Counted from the stretch's first letter, positions 37,327-49,513 are shown. The stretch: 60,000 nt of DNA from Phoronis australis (GCA_002633005.1 NMRA01000313.1:126001-186000), one strand, 5' to 3'. Numbers and translations are program-made. Notes: generated from the letters alone by a model not told the origin.

Positions 37327-37930
37327 GTTGTGAGGTGTGCCATCTGTGGGAAAAATTCACAGCTAATTAAGGAATTTTTTATTCATTGCAATGCAGACTA
37401 TAATTAAAAGGAATTTCTAAAATTTGTCAGGACTTAGAGAAAATTAGGACTGCTATCGTGAGTGCAAAAATAACTACACAAAGTTTTTACTGTACCATGG
37501 TTTGTTAAGTAATATGTTCTGATGTTTTGGTCCACTGACTTTTAAATAAACAAAAATGAAACAAACAGTTAAAGAGGTTTATGATGGCGGTGATAATGAT
37601 GATGATTGTAATGATTATTGTCATGTCATTATGTCCTTGTCATAATTATGTTGGCGCATGGTTATAAAGCCATCGCTGTAACACACAGCTGAATATGTGA
37701 AATTTCTCAAAAACCCAACATTTATTGTCACTTAGTTCGTGATATTTCTGATTTAGAAGAACTTTCCTCTGTAATTCTAGTAAAATTATGGCTCAAACAC
37801 AAAACAATCGTCACACTACCATCCCGTGCCCGATTTCAACTTTGTATCGCCTGCTGCTGAAGAATTACACATTTTGTCTGTGAATTTCAAATTCGTCAGT
37901 TAAGCCCGGGATTTGTCCTTTTTCTTGCGC
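37327..37930. other. No gene recognised
   Basis: A+T-rich, with a GATGATGATTG-type low-complexity stretch near 37585-37620. Confidence 0.5.
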
Positions 37931-40870
37931 ACAAACTCGAAATAAACAAGAGAAACGCGGAGCGTTGAAATGCGTCCACGAATGTATCGCATGCAAACGG
38001 CGTGCTTGTTTATGTGTCATAAAAATGGCCACTAGATGGCGCAAAAACACACAATCCATCCGAAAATGGGAACATGTCATAGCTTCTTTAATAGAAAGCT
38101 ATTCGACAAATTTCATAGAAAACTGTCACGGAATTTCAGAGAAACAAAGGAAAACAGAACAAGAACAACGAGGAGCGTTGAAATGCGCTCACGAATGTAT
38201 TGCGAACGGTGTGCTTTTGGGGTTATTTATTTGTATCATAAAAATGGTCACTAGACGGCGCAAAAACGTACAATCCATCCAAAAACGGGAACATGCCATA
38301 TTTCATAAAAATCTGTCAAGGAACTTCAAAGAAACAAAGGAAAAAAGAAAAAATGAAATTGTCACTTGTGGGCACAGCGTCCGTTCCATCCGCCTGCAAG
38401 TCGTCGTCTGATAACTTCATATAAATTCACTTACTAAATTTAATAGAAATCCTGCATCGGGTTTTGGAGACAAAGCTATGGGCGCAAAACAAAACAAAAC
38501 CAACACGAGGAGGCGCCACAATAGTAAATCGCCATCACCAAACGTCCTCTTCACACATATACGCCAATTTTCAAAACCCACCCTAGAATGATTTGGTTGA
38601 TCGAGGGGTGGACGCCAAAAAAGATTTGAAAACAGGAAAAAAGTGGCCACCAGGTGGCGCAAAATAACTCGATTCCATCCAAAACCAAGATGATAGCGTC
38701 ACTTCTGTTGAGGACCTTTGAAGATAAAGACTGGTAAACGTAAAAAACTAAAATTGCCACTAGGGGGCACACCACTAGTCAGATCCGTCCGAAAGTCGTC
38801 GTCATCCATTGTCAACATCATATAAAATATACTTGCTAAATTAAGTAAAGATCCTGCAAACGGTTTAAAAGATACAGCCATGAGCGCAAAAACAAACTGC
38901 AACTAGGAGGTGCCACAGTAGTCAAACTCGTCGGAAAATCGGAAAATAGTCGTCAGCCGTCCACTTCATAGTAATAACATACATGCAAATTTTCACAATT
39001 ATCCTGAAAGCGGTTTGGTTGATAGACGCCAAAAAAACAGACTCGAAAGCAGTAAAAATGGCCACTAGGTGGCACACTAGTAGTCAATCCGTCTGAAAGT
39101 TGTCGTCCTTTGTTGTTACCATCATACATTTACTAAATTTAGTAACGGTCTTGCGAACGATTTAGGGGATACAGTCACAGGCGCAAAAAACAAAACTGCC
39201 ATTAGGAGGCGCCACAGTAGTCGAAGTCGTTGGAAAATCATCGTCAGCCGTCCACTTTATAGTAAAAACATACATGCCAATTTTCACAATCATCCTTTGA
39301 GCGGTTTGGTTGACAGAGGGGTGGACGCAAAAAACTGTATGAATGGCCACTAGGTGGCGCAAACTAGGTCAAATCCACCTGAAAACGGGATGATAGCGTC
39401 ATCTCACTAATAGGTGCCTATAGACTAAATTTTTTGAAAATCCGTTCAGGACTTTTGAAGATACAGAGGTAAACGTAAAAAACTAAAATTGCCACTAGGG
39501 GGACACACCGGTAGTCGGATCCGCCCGAAAGTTCGCTCATGCCGTCCCATCAACGAAAGGAACACATGTGCAAATTTTCATGAACATACGTCAAGGTGTT
39601 TTGGAGATAGAGCAGCGGACGCCGGAAAGACGCCGGACGGACGGACGGACGGAGATGACGGCATAATGCGTCCACATATAAATGTGTGGAGGCATAATAA
39701 AATGAAATTGCCACTAGGGGACTGTTCATTGGATCCGTCTGAAAGTCGCCATTGTCTGTTGTTAGCTTCATACAAATACACTTAACAAATTTAATGAAGA
39801 TCCAGCAGTGGGTTTAGGAGACACAGCTATGGGCGCAAAACAAAACAAAACTACCATTGCAGACGCGACAGCAAAACCATCCTTAGAATAATTTCGTTGA
39901 TAGAGGGGTGGACGCCAAAAACAGACACGAAAACAACAAAAAAAGGCCACTAGGTGGCGCAAAATACCTCGATTCTATCTGAAAACGGGAGGATAATGTC
40001 ATCTCACCAATAGATGCCTGTATTCAAAATTTTGTGAAAATCTGTTGAGGGTCCTTGAAGATACAAAAGTAAACGTAAAATCTAAAATTGTCACCAGTGG
40101 GCACACCAGTAGACAGATCCGTCCGAAAGTCGTCGTTGTTCTTTGTCAACATAAATGCACATACTAAATTTAGTAAAGATCCTGCAGACGGTTTGGGAGA
40201 TACAGTCATAGGCGCAAAAAAAAAACAAAGCTACCACTAGGAGGCGCCACAGTCGTCAAAATCGTCGAAAATCATCGTTAGCCGTCTACTTTATAGTAAG
40301 AACATGTACACTGTATGCCAATTTCCACAATCATCCGAAGAGTGGTTTGGTTGATAGAGGGGTGGACGCCTAAAAATAGACTCGAAAACAGTAAAAATGG
40401 CCACCAGGTGGCGCAAATTACGTCGAATCTATCCGAAAACGGGAGGATAGCGTCATCTCACTAATAAATGCCTACATTGTACATGCCAAATTTTATGAAA
40501 ATACGCTGAGGACCTTTGAAGATTAAGAGGTAAGCGTAAAAAACTAAAATTGCCAATAGGGGGCACACCGGTAGTCGGATCCGTCCGAAAGTTGCCGGAT
40601 TAGTCGCTCATGCCGTCCCATCCATGAAAGGAACACGTGTGCAAAATTTCATAAACATACGTCAAACGGTTTTGGAGTTAGAGCAGCGGACGCCGGACGG
40701 ACGCCGGACAGATGCCGGACGGACGCCGGACGGACGCCGGACGGACGCCGGACGGACGCCGGACGGACGCCGGACGATTGCCGGACGGACGCTGGACGGA
40801 CGACGCCCTGACAGACGGAGATGACGGCATAATGCGTCCACATATAAATATGAGGGCGCATAAAAATGCA
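37930..40870 (+). repeat. Complex tandem repeat with CTCF-like core words
   Basis: First come two D units of about 215 bp (GGAGCGTTGAAATGCG at 37956 and 38170). Then three related subunit types alternate: A with TGGCCACTAGGTGGCGC, B with TTGCCACTAGGGGGCAC and C with CTACCACTAGGAGGCGCC, spaced about 110-150 bp. Sixteen such cores lie at 38026, 38245, 38501, 38644, 38754, 38898, 39059, 39197, 39344, 39489, 39708, 39944, 40088, 40231, 40398 and 40550, all on the plus strand. Two blocks each end in a GACGCCGG minisatellite followed by GATGACGGCATAATGCGTCC (near 39654 and 40820). ORFs across it are by-products of the repeat. Confidence 0.9.
40688..40806. repeat. 12-bp minisatellite (GACGCCGGACGG)n
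   Basis: About ten units of GACGCCGGACGG with a few variants (GATGCCGGACGG, GATTGCCGGACGG, GACGCTGGACGG). A shorter version stands at the same place in the preceding block, at 39618-39653. The Arg/Pro- or Asp/Gly-rich ORFs here are artefacts of the repeat. Confidence 0.95.
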
Positions 40871-42520
40871 AGTACTCTGAAAACAGTAGGCCTTCAGTGC
40901 TTGGCGACATTGACGGAGTAAGTGAGATCGATGATAAAGGCAAGGACTCTACAGCAACGATGCCGAGTAAACGGCCGTCGGCATTGGCAATTAACGATAC
41001 TGACTGCCGCCATGCAGTGATGCAAGGATATAGTCGCACCAGCAATGACGACGACTCCGCCTATGATCATGACGACGTCGCCCGCTGTCACGACGTGATT
41101 TTTTCAGACAATTCAGTAGAAAAAAGAAACAATATTTAATGAAGCTTCCAACAATAACAAACGTTTACACACAAACACTAATAAGTTTCATAACTGGATG
41201 GGTAGACCACTCCCATGTGGCACCCAAACTAATATTACTGAGTCACAGAGTCCCGGCAGCTTATCATTTCACACAGTTCGTGTACAGTGCACTTACCGGC
41301 TTCTAGCATCCGACTTTGAACACCATCATCTTGCGGTCCCACTTTGTCCGCTGAATGTCACGAGTCTTCACTCATATCGACACAAACGTTCCGCTTCCTC
41401 TAAACAGCTTCAAGACACGTCTACATCGTGTCACGACTGGATCTTGACTGCCGCACCCAGGTCGAACATTTGAATGCACCCGGCCAACACAACAGCTCAT
41501 TTACATATACATGTAAATGTCCCAGCAACAATCGCAGAACACTGACACCGGCGACATAACAGACTACATTCACAATTGTCACACAACGACACCACCACCG
41601 AGGTCGACATCACCACCAACTACACCGTCCGCCAACAACAGACGTCTACTCTCGCTCACAACATCTACACCGACACTCTAAACACGTGTGGGTATCTTCG
41701 CAGTCTCAAATTGTCCCTCAGAGGTGTTTCGTATCTATTCAAGTGCAAATTTCAATCCTAACAGCAAACGGATATTACTTAAGAGAGAATGAAAGTGATG
41801 GTTTCTGCTTTACAGACCTAAAAAAACGTGCACGACGTCATTTTCAGTCCTGCCATTACTGGTGTACTGTTGACTTTTGTTTAATTAGTCATGGACCGCG
41901 AAAAGTTGTCGAAATAGCTTTTAAGCAAGTCCTGACTAAAGTACTATCTCGCAACGTCTAGTGCAGAGCAATTTACTTTCCCCTGTGAGGAAATTTCCCG
42001 AAAAATCACAAAATTCACAATTTTGAAATGCTGTGGTTACCAGAGAGTTTCTAATCTCCCCTCACTTATGATAAATGCCCGCATGCCCTCACAGTAAGTT
42101 GCTGGAAGACAAAGGTCACATTTTCATATAAGGGAAATGTACTACGCCTGTGTCTTCCCACACTAAACAAGAAGAGGTGCTTTGTCTTGTGGCGAGCAGT
42201 TGACAGATAGTGTTTTGAAATTTGAAAGTAAAAGAAAATGCTTTGATATGAACAGAAATTAAAAATCTTTACGAACAAACCATAAACATACCTGGTGAGC
42301 AGGTTGAATTCTGTTTTAGTGGCAGAGAACCACCTTAAATCTTGAAATTTAGTCTCTTTTGATAAATATCACAGGGATATCCCGAAGTGTTCGACGGTAT
42401 TCTCCATTTGAAGAGTCAAATGACTTGTTGCAAGATGAATTTTCACAAAAGTACATAATGAAACACCTCCGTGGAATAATTTGAGGTTACAAAACACCCA
42501 AATTAGTAACAGAAACTCAG
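40871..42520. other. No gene recognised
   Basis: ORFs of 61-91 codons without domains. A CACCACC/ACAACA-rich stretch lies near 41585-41680. Confidence 0.45.
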
Positions 42521-42521
42521 C

Positions 42522-42800
42522 ACAATTGTTGTCAGCATTGTGCTTTTAAATACTGACCAACTTTGCGATGAAATCATTTCACCATCTTCAAGGAGTACAT
42601 AGAACAACAACAAGCATGGTGGTACGTAACGAACAAAACTGACTTGTAACTCTTTTACAAGTCAGTTTTGGTTTAGTTGATTGTGTTACATCTAACCATG
42701 CTTGTTGAGGTTTGCTACACTCTATGAGGATGATGAAGTGAATTTCATCGAAACGTTGGACAAGTATATATGTAAATACACAATGCTGACAACAATTGTG
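42522..42800. mobile_element. Long palindromic (foldback) element
   Basis: The outer arms are a perfect 23-bp inverted pair starting GCACAATTGTTGTCAGCATT (42522) and ending at 42800. Middle arms match imperfectly (GATGAAATCATTTCACCATC with its counterpart near 42730-42755, and CAACAAGCATGGT with ACCATGCTTGTTG). The centre is CAAAACTGACTTGTAA-CTCTT-TTACAAGTCAGTTTTG. The whole element is one hairpin. A C-run follows at 42801. Confidence 0.9.
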
Positions 42801-45800
42801 CCCCCCCCCCTTCCCCCCAATCTTTTCAGTGTTGCGCCGTCCACGATTTATCAATATGATGCAAATCCTACACATAATCTGTTGTACCGTCACACGGCTC
42901 TCGCCAAATCAATTTTCATGCCTTCGCATGCGTTCTTTGGGAATTACCCTCCAGTGGAATATCTTTCAAGTTTCAGTGATAAATACGACCCATTGTTTTT
43001 GAAAAACTAGGCAAAGGAAGGAATAGTTTATAGTAACTGTCACAAACCGTCAAGCGTAGCTTGGGGCATAAATCGTCGCGAACAACACGGCGGCTGTTCG
43101 ACCGTTCACACATAATAGCATTTTGACCGAAAGACTGCTGGTTGAGCCTCACTTCAAACTTCGTAACACAACTTTGACAGATTCCACCTATTCAAGTGCA
43201 AAGAAGTATCATTGGTTTTATATCCGATTGAAAGGCAATGGTGTCTTTATTTTAAGAAAAGTGATAAACACTGAAAAATGTATTTTGATTTAAAAAATCG
43301 GCATGAAGCACGGAAAATCCAATTTCGAGGCATTTTGAAAACAAGAAATGCAAAGAATTGGGCGATGCTGCTCAGGATATTTTTCCCTTTCACTGTTCCA
43401 TTGAAAACGACATTTTAACCAAAAACGCAGCCACGTTACTACCAGGCTGGCACAAAATTGTAAATGGCATAAATAGATCTACCCGCCGGACTTTTCGTTT
43501 CACAGTACGTTTGCTTGCTTCTTACTTGAATACTTCAAGATGAAGACAACATTTAATTAGGGGTACGCATAACCTTAAAAGACTGGCATAGGTAAACGAT
43601 AAACTTTTATTATAATGTCCCAGTTCGTTTGGATTTGTACACCGTTGAACGCAAATCTCATCCAGATTCGAAAACCGGTTCTTGTGACGTATACTCGAGA
43701 CGTGTGTCGAACGTAAATATATAGTAGTAGTAGTGGTAGTGTGACATCATCTGCCGCCAAATGTACATGTGAATGGATCCGTTTTGCATATAGATGACTT
43801 TACCCGATCTGATACTTATTTAGTTCCATCTATTGATCGGTCTACAAAGCAGACGATGATTTGCTAAAGAAAATTTATGCAATTTTAATACGTGAAGTAG
43901 CGCTACCAAATGAGAAACATTGATGGATTGATTTTGTATTTGCATCTGAATGGTTCTTAATCACTTCGCCGATTCTTTTTGGGTAAAACGCAGTTGTGTT
44001 TGTAGTGTTGTCAAAAACGCAACTAAATTTTCCTCGATATATTTATTCAATATTCAATTCCCATGCGGGTCAAGTATAAGTTTCGAGTCACATTCATTGG
44101 TAAGATCAATTGATAGCACATTTCTTAAAATATTTTCAACATTTTTCAACCCATGGAAAACTGATTAAGTAACAGCTAACTCACACAGGGTATTTACTGT
44201 ATGCCAATACACCGTGACTAACAGCGTTCACTTTTCTACTTCAAAACTTCAACCACGGCGTGTTTTTGGCTTGATACTTGTTTTTTCGCAATAGTTTCAC
44301 AACAATACCTAATAGGACAATGAAATCACGACTTTTTAACAAAACAGCTTTTAATCACTTACTCGACTTATACAAGCAGGCTTGTCTTGTTTCTTTCTCA
44401 TATTAGGATTGATTTTTATGGTTGATAGCGGACCATTAAGTTCCTTACCACGCTGTGTCAATATTACTCCGGTGAAGGGGATTCCTATTGTAATTCAACC
44501 TAAGGATAAATTCGTAATGGCGTTGCTGTGGAAGAGCAAACGATAGTGAAGAAAATGCATGTTTTTGTCACTAGAACGGTTGATGGCGGTGTAAGAGTAT
44601 GTTGTTGTGAAATTGTTCGTACAGTACTATAGTATGAAATTCGGGACGGTCTAATTAAGTAACCGCCTCATTTTACATTTCATCCTAAATCCTATACAAT
44701 GTAGGTGGTGTAGAAACCAATATGGGTCAAAACTGAACCGTTCACTATGATGCAATGAATGAAAATCGTTGAGTTCTTGGTACCTTTGCACGAAATTGGT
44801 GAACCTTTGGTGACCGAATTTCAGGAGACTGGAAGAGTAGCACGTGCAAATAAAGGTCTTAGCCATCGACCCCTTTCTGTCAGAACTCTCTCCTCGATCA
44901 AGTGTGCCTCCGCACAATGTTTATTTTGTGAGAGAACAGTTGAAGGTCATTTTGGAGTATCTACGTAATCGATTAACTCGTTTTGTTGAAATCTGAAATT
45001 CTTGCGAGATACGGTGGTTTGATTTCTTCGAGGATTACTTCAGTCATTTTCGCAAGGGGCTTATTGTTCGAATAAGGTGGACCTCTGTGACTCCGAAATT
45101 TAGGCCTGTTAGTTTTGCGCTACAGTTCCAATGTTCCGAAATTTGGCTCCCACAAGTTCCATTGCCCCTCCATCAGGTATGGTATTCCTGCCAAAGTTTC
45201 GCCGGTAAGGTTTTTGTGTGGGAAGAACTGGAAAAATATGGAAGAATGCCGTAAACACTAAGTTAAAATATAACATATAAAATATGTTTAGCGTCTTTTG
45301 GATCACCCTGTTTTTGTCTCTCCGACGCCTCGGAAGTTTCTCGACATCTCACCTAGTCACTCATTTTTACGGGATTTGGCAAATCTGATGTGCAATATGC
45401 TTGAAAGGTAGAATATACGTGGAGGATCACATTACGGACATAACTGCTCGTCTGCGTTCCAAGTGCCCAATAACGCAATAAACCTTCACACTCATCAGTT
45501 TTGCAGCGTTTCCCTTCGCCTAACAAATGTCACGATAGCACAAACAATGTTACAAATAGTGGCGTATGCTATCTTGGTACCATTAAATTGCTCACATTCA
45601 TCACATTGCGACTAAAACATCTAGTACGCACACAGTTCAGTGCTAAAGTAACTGCGATTTCCGACCAAGTTCATACTTTTAAGCTGGTACAGCTAGACTA
45701 ATTACAAGGCAAAGATTACAAGGGATCTCGACCAGGTTCCTGGGGGAGATATTGTCGTGTGATATGCAGATTCGTGGATAGTCATTATCGACCAGCAGTC

Positions 45801-45825
45801 TTAGAAAATTAGCGACTATTAATCG
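42801..45825. other. No gene recognised
   Basis: C-run at 42801-42810 and a short (TAG)n tract at 43722-43736. ORFs here are short and lack features. Confidence 0.45.
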
Positions 45826-45828
45826 TAA

Positions 45829-45942
45829 ATCAAAGTCACTATTTGTCGACAGAGCGCATAATTACAAATCATAGAGCAGGCAAAAATCAAAGCCATTATT
45901 TGTCGACAGATCGAATAACTACTCATCGCAGAGCAGACGACC
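45829..45942. repeat. Two-copy tandem repeat in the presumed 5' UTR
   Basis: Two imperfect copies of about 57 bp. Each runs from AATCAAAG through TATTTGTCGACAGA to a GAGCAG block, and the second ends a few bases before the ATG at 45946. The period and the GTCGACAG block are obvious by eye. Confidence 0.75.
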
Positions 45943-45945
45943 AAC

Positions 45946-46458
45946 ATGGCTGGAAGACAATCATGTCCGCCGAGACGTACACTGTCGGACATAGAAGATT
46001 CCCCAGACGATATCATGAACCAAGTCGAAGTGGGTCGTACGGCAACATTACCCCTGTCACCATCCGATGAGATCGAAACCGTTTATCGACCCCACGACTT
46101 CTTCTGCTTCGGGAAAATGGGTGTTCCCAGGGACGCACCCATTCTGTTGCGAATATCGTTGAACCTGGCACCTCTGAGCACCTTCGTTGCCTTGGTTGGA
46201 CTGGGAATCCTGATCCTCGGCTTGACCGTAATGGACGATTCTGAGTCTGCGGCAAACGTTGGATTTGCCTTTCGCATTGTTGGTCCAATTATTGCTGTGA
46301 CTGGAGTAGTGTTAACAGCAGTGCAGATTGTTCTGATATGCAAAGGAAAGCAATACATTAAAACCGGTTGGGAAACAGAGAAGGAACTCGACAAGGCCAG
46401 GCGAAAAGCCACGGAAAAATCCAAAATGTATGCTATGGCAGCGTCAAACATCATCTGA
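45946..46458 (+). CDS. Two-pass membrane protein, single exon, family not assigned
   Basis: 170 residues from an ATG in good context (CCAACATGG) to TGA. The first 75 residues are polar, with Ser/Thr/Pro and acidic stretches, consistent with a cytosolic tail. Two hydrophobic segments follow, at about residues 85-106 (APLSTFVALVGLGILILGLT) and 118-142 (FRIVGPIIAVTGVVLTAVQI). A short acidic loop (MDDSESAANV) separates them. The C-terminus is basic and likely helical (KELDKARRKATEKSK), so both ends are probably cytosolic. The pattern of a Gly-rich second helix followed by ICKGKQY recalls small two-pass families such as TMEM74 and TMEM200, but I cannot claim homology. No splice site is needed. No AATAAA is seen within 1 kb downstream. 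This ORF stands out from its neighbours by composition and clear topology. Confidence 0.75.
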   Translation: MAGRQSCPPRRTLSDIEDSPDDIMNQVEVGRTATLPLSPSDEIETVYRPHDFFCFGKMGVPRDAPILLRISLNLAPLSTFVALVGLGILILGLTVMDDSESAANVGFAFRIVGPIIAVTGVVLTAVQIVLICKGKQYIKTGWETEKELDKARRKATEKSKMYAMAASNII

Positions 46459-47601
46459 AGTGCAAACCATACATGGACATGAGTAATATTTAGTTGATTG
46501 GTTTTGTATTCAACCTAGAGGACACGCAAGCCTACCTGGACGATTTCTTTGTATGCAAACATATGAATGCGTGTACTGTAGGAACTAGAGAATTTGGTAA
46601 AACAGTTGCAGTGGGACAAACGTGATCATTTCGGATTTTGAATTTATGTCGGATTATAGCCTCTCCATTTCTCTAGTTTGTGATTTGCCATCTGGTACAC
46701 GTGTGGACGTACCACTGTGAAAGGATCAATGAAGACCAGTCTAAGTAAAACGGTAGCTTTGTCTAAAAGTACTCGGGCAATTTTGCATACGGGGGCTATT
46801 TAAAAAACATGTTGTTTATGGAGATCGCTCTCGTGGACGAGGGAGAAGACAAAGTCTCGAATGAAAAGAACCATAAGTACTTGATATTCACCCATTGATA
46901 CCTGCGAAATGAGGCTGAATCCATTACGGCGCATCAGAAATGCCATGGAAAATCTCTCGGAGCGGATGAATAGACACATCTCGGAATACCATATTGACAT
47001 TCTGCGCTATTTTGCACCAGTGCCGCTCATGGATATGATGGCACACTTCTCTGATTGCTGCCTCACTTATCACCTTATCGCTGTTTTACAAAAATAAGAA
47101 CTCGCTCAGCGTTTAGAACCTCAATCACCAGGTGGCGAGACTGTCTCGTCTATAAGTCGGCTTCCCTACAACTAGCTGTCAAACAATATTGGGGAATTCG
47201 ACGACATTTCGTGAGTTCGCTAAAAGTAATTCAAAAAAGAGACAATTTACGACAAAGGAAAACAAAAGAAGTTATTTAAGAGAGAAATGATCACTGGGCA
47301 TTGCCTTTGATGCAAGGCAATGTCATACTTTTTCCTCTCAAAATACCATACATGGTTAAAAGTGGAAATAATCTGAGTGGATCTAAGTAAATAGGACAGT
47401 AGTGGTGACCTAGGAAAAAAGGTTTTAATGCTACTAAAGTTTTGCCGTTGCTTAGAACTATTTGGCTTAAAAATGAATTGGCTCAATATAACGTTTATTT
47501 ACTCGTTCAACTCGGCTAGTAAGAATTGTTGCGCCTCAAATATGTCAGAAACTAGGTAAATGAATTGACTTCGCCGGTTCCACCAAGTCAGCATTCTCTC
47601 G
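46459..47601. other. Downstream of the membrane-protein gene; no further gene
   Basis: Probably includes the 3' UTR of the 45946-46458 gene, but no AATAAA is seen. A hairpin-like GGCATTGCC...GGCAATG pair lies at about 47298-47322. Confidence 0.4.
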
Positions 47602-48179
47602 CTGGTTCCCTGCGTGCCGCTAGGCAGCACGCAGGTAGCAGGCAATAGCCCGCGCTTTATCATTGATTGATGTAACCTCGGCAGTCATTGGTTAGCTTTA
47701 CAACAAAAAAATGGCGAACTATGAAGGGTTTTTAGCCTTGTCATGCAATTGGCGTTTCAGCAACTATTTTGTTTCTGCAGTAATGTTTAATAACCACGTG
47801 CTTGAAGCACATACGTGTACATCTGGCACATGCACGTCTGGCCCATTAAACTGGTGTGTTATTCATACTGTATGAGTACAGGACAGCGTCGTAAACAAAA
47901 ATCAGCGACAGTAGAAAGATGCATTCCAAAAAAGCGCAACCCGGCACAATTTTCTGGGATTCATATTTCTTGAACATGAATCTTAAGCACCGATTTGTCT
48001 GTACAACAGACCACATTTACACTTCCTCCATCAGTCATGTCAGTTTGTTTGCGTAAAGCGCTGAATGTTGAGGATTCGACCAGTCAATCAGAAACGCCGG
48101 TGTAGAAAGTTTTACCAATGAAGAAAAATTAAGTGATAACTGCGTGCTGGCTATTACCTAGCGGCACGCAGGGAACCAG
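47602..48179. mobile_element. MITE with 23-bp perfect terminal inverted repeats
   Basis: The left end CTGGTTCCCTGCGTGCCGCT (47602-47624 in full) is perfectly inverted at 48157-48179. The subterminal words CAGCACGCAG and AATAGCC are shared by both ends in rearranged order. 578 bp. No transposase ORF. Confidence 0.85.
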
Positions 48180-49173
48180 TGAGCTGCTACTGTACATGTT
48201 CATCAGAAAAAGTGCCATCTTCGTGTCAATAGAGAATGTGATCAACACCAACAGAATCCTGGGGTGTTGCACAAGCGCTGGCGATTCCTGAGCCCCCTAT
48301 CGGGAGCGAGCGCTCTCGATCGCTTTCGGCAATACACAGCTTAGAGTTGTGCAAGCGTAGCGCGTGCGCAGTACCGTGGTAGGAAGCTAACAAGCCGACT
48401 TTTTCAGTAATTGCGCTCTATGAAGGCGGGAAATAAAAAAACAGAGTTCTCTTAAAATAATAGGCATATGACGATAACGGCATTATGCCAACGTTACATG
48501 AATACTGCGGGCTGTTTGGACACAAAATATTGAAAGATCATTTATGAAAATAGCTTATATTATCCCTCGGATCTTAGCTTTGCTGCCACTTGAGAGTTGG
48601 GGTGATTGGTGATAGTAATAACTTGCATTGGGACATGAAGGCTTGAACTGAAGTACTATATACATGTATTTGTATTTTCTTTATATAGAGAACTAGCGAA
48701 CAATAAATATATTGATCATGGGCTGGACTTTGTGAAAACGTGACAAGCCTTGCAGTGCGCCGGATATTATCTGACAACATCGGCCTTTTACAATATGTAT
48801 GCTCCAGAATTGTGCATAGGTGGTTCTCGGGAAGATGGGCTTTTTGAGTCTTGAAAAAGTTGGAATGGTATTATTGCAACATTTGGGCAATCCATTGATA
48901 TCTTTCGATTTTGGAGGTGGGATTTAACATGCCCGTCCACTTTACATGGAATCGCTCGTGAATTGGTTTGTGTACTCAACCGTGGTAGACGAAGCCGTTG
49001 ACTCGAGTGTAGCTAGTTAGTTTTTAGAACTCAAGACGGTGTCTGACGTAATTTTAAGTTTTAATGTCATAACCTTGAGCAACGACAACGATTCTAAACG
49101 GTCACAAGTAAATGCTTTAATTAAATGAGTGCGCTGTCACTTAATAGCGAGCACTCATTTTAGGCTTCTGCTT
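48180..49173. other. No gene recognised
   Basis: Short ORFs only. A hairpin AATGAGTGCGCTGTCACTTA / TAGCGAGCACTCATTTT lies at about 49124-49160, just before the next MITE. Confidence 0.45.
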
Positions 49174-49513
49174 CCGGTTTCACGAAACAGTCCCAAATAC
49201 TGATTGTCCCTTTTATGCTGTTTCAGACTAAGTCAGTTTGAGACTGTGATATAAATCGTTGAGTGAAGTCTACGTTAAGTTCTCAATGCTATTGAAAATA
49301 ATAGGGATCTTTTCATGCAACGCCCCTAATTTAAGGGCCAAGTTCTTAGTTATTAACGAATTTTAATAAAAAGGTCTCAGTTTTTATTTATATTATTAGA
49401 ATATGTCATTAGTAAAAGAGGAGCTCATAATCAAGATAAATGATAGAAAATGATAGATCTGTAAGTAAAGAAACTTAGTCGAGTCTTTATTTGGGACTGT
49501 TTCATGCAACCGG
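49174..49513. mobile_element. MITE with CCGGTTTCACGAAACAGTCCC ends
   Basis: The left end from CCGGTTTCACGAAACAG to CCCAAATA is inversely matched, with a few mismatches, by the right end TATTTGGGACTGTTTCATGC and AACCGG. 340 bp, no coding capacity. Confidence 0.8.

Noticed and set aside
37965-38411. 148-codon plus-strand ORF
   Set aside because: It spans the two D units of the tandem repeat, so its internal repetition comes from DNA repetition, not a protein domain.
37930-40870. CRISPR-like array
   Set aside because: Units are long, diverged and lack constant-length repeats with unique spacers; the genome is eukaryotic.
40662-41045. 127-codon minus-strand ORF, Arg/Pro/Ser-rich
   Set aside because: Its repetitive part is a translation of the 12-bp minisatellite; the rest has no features.
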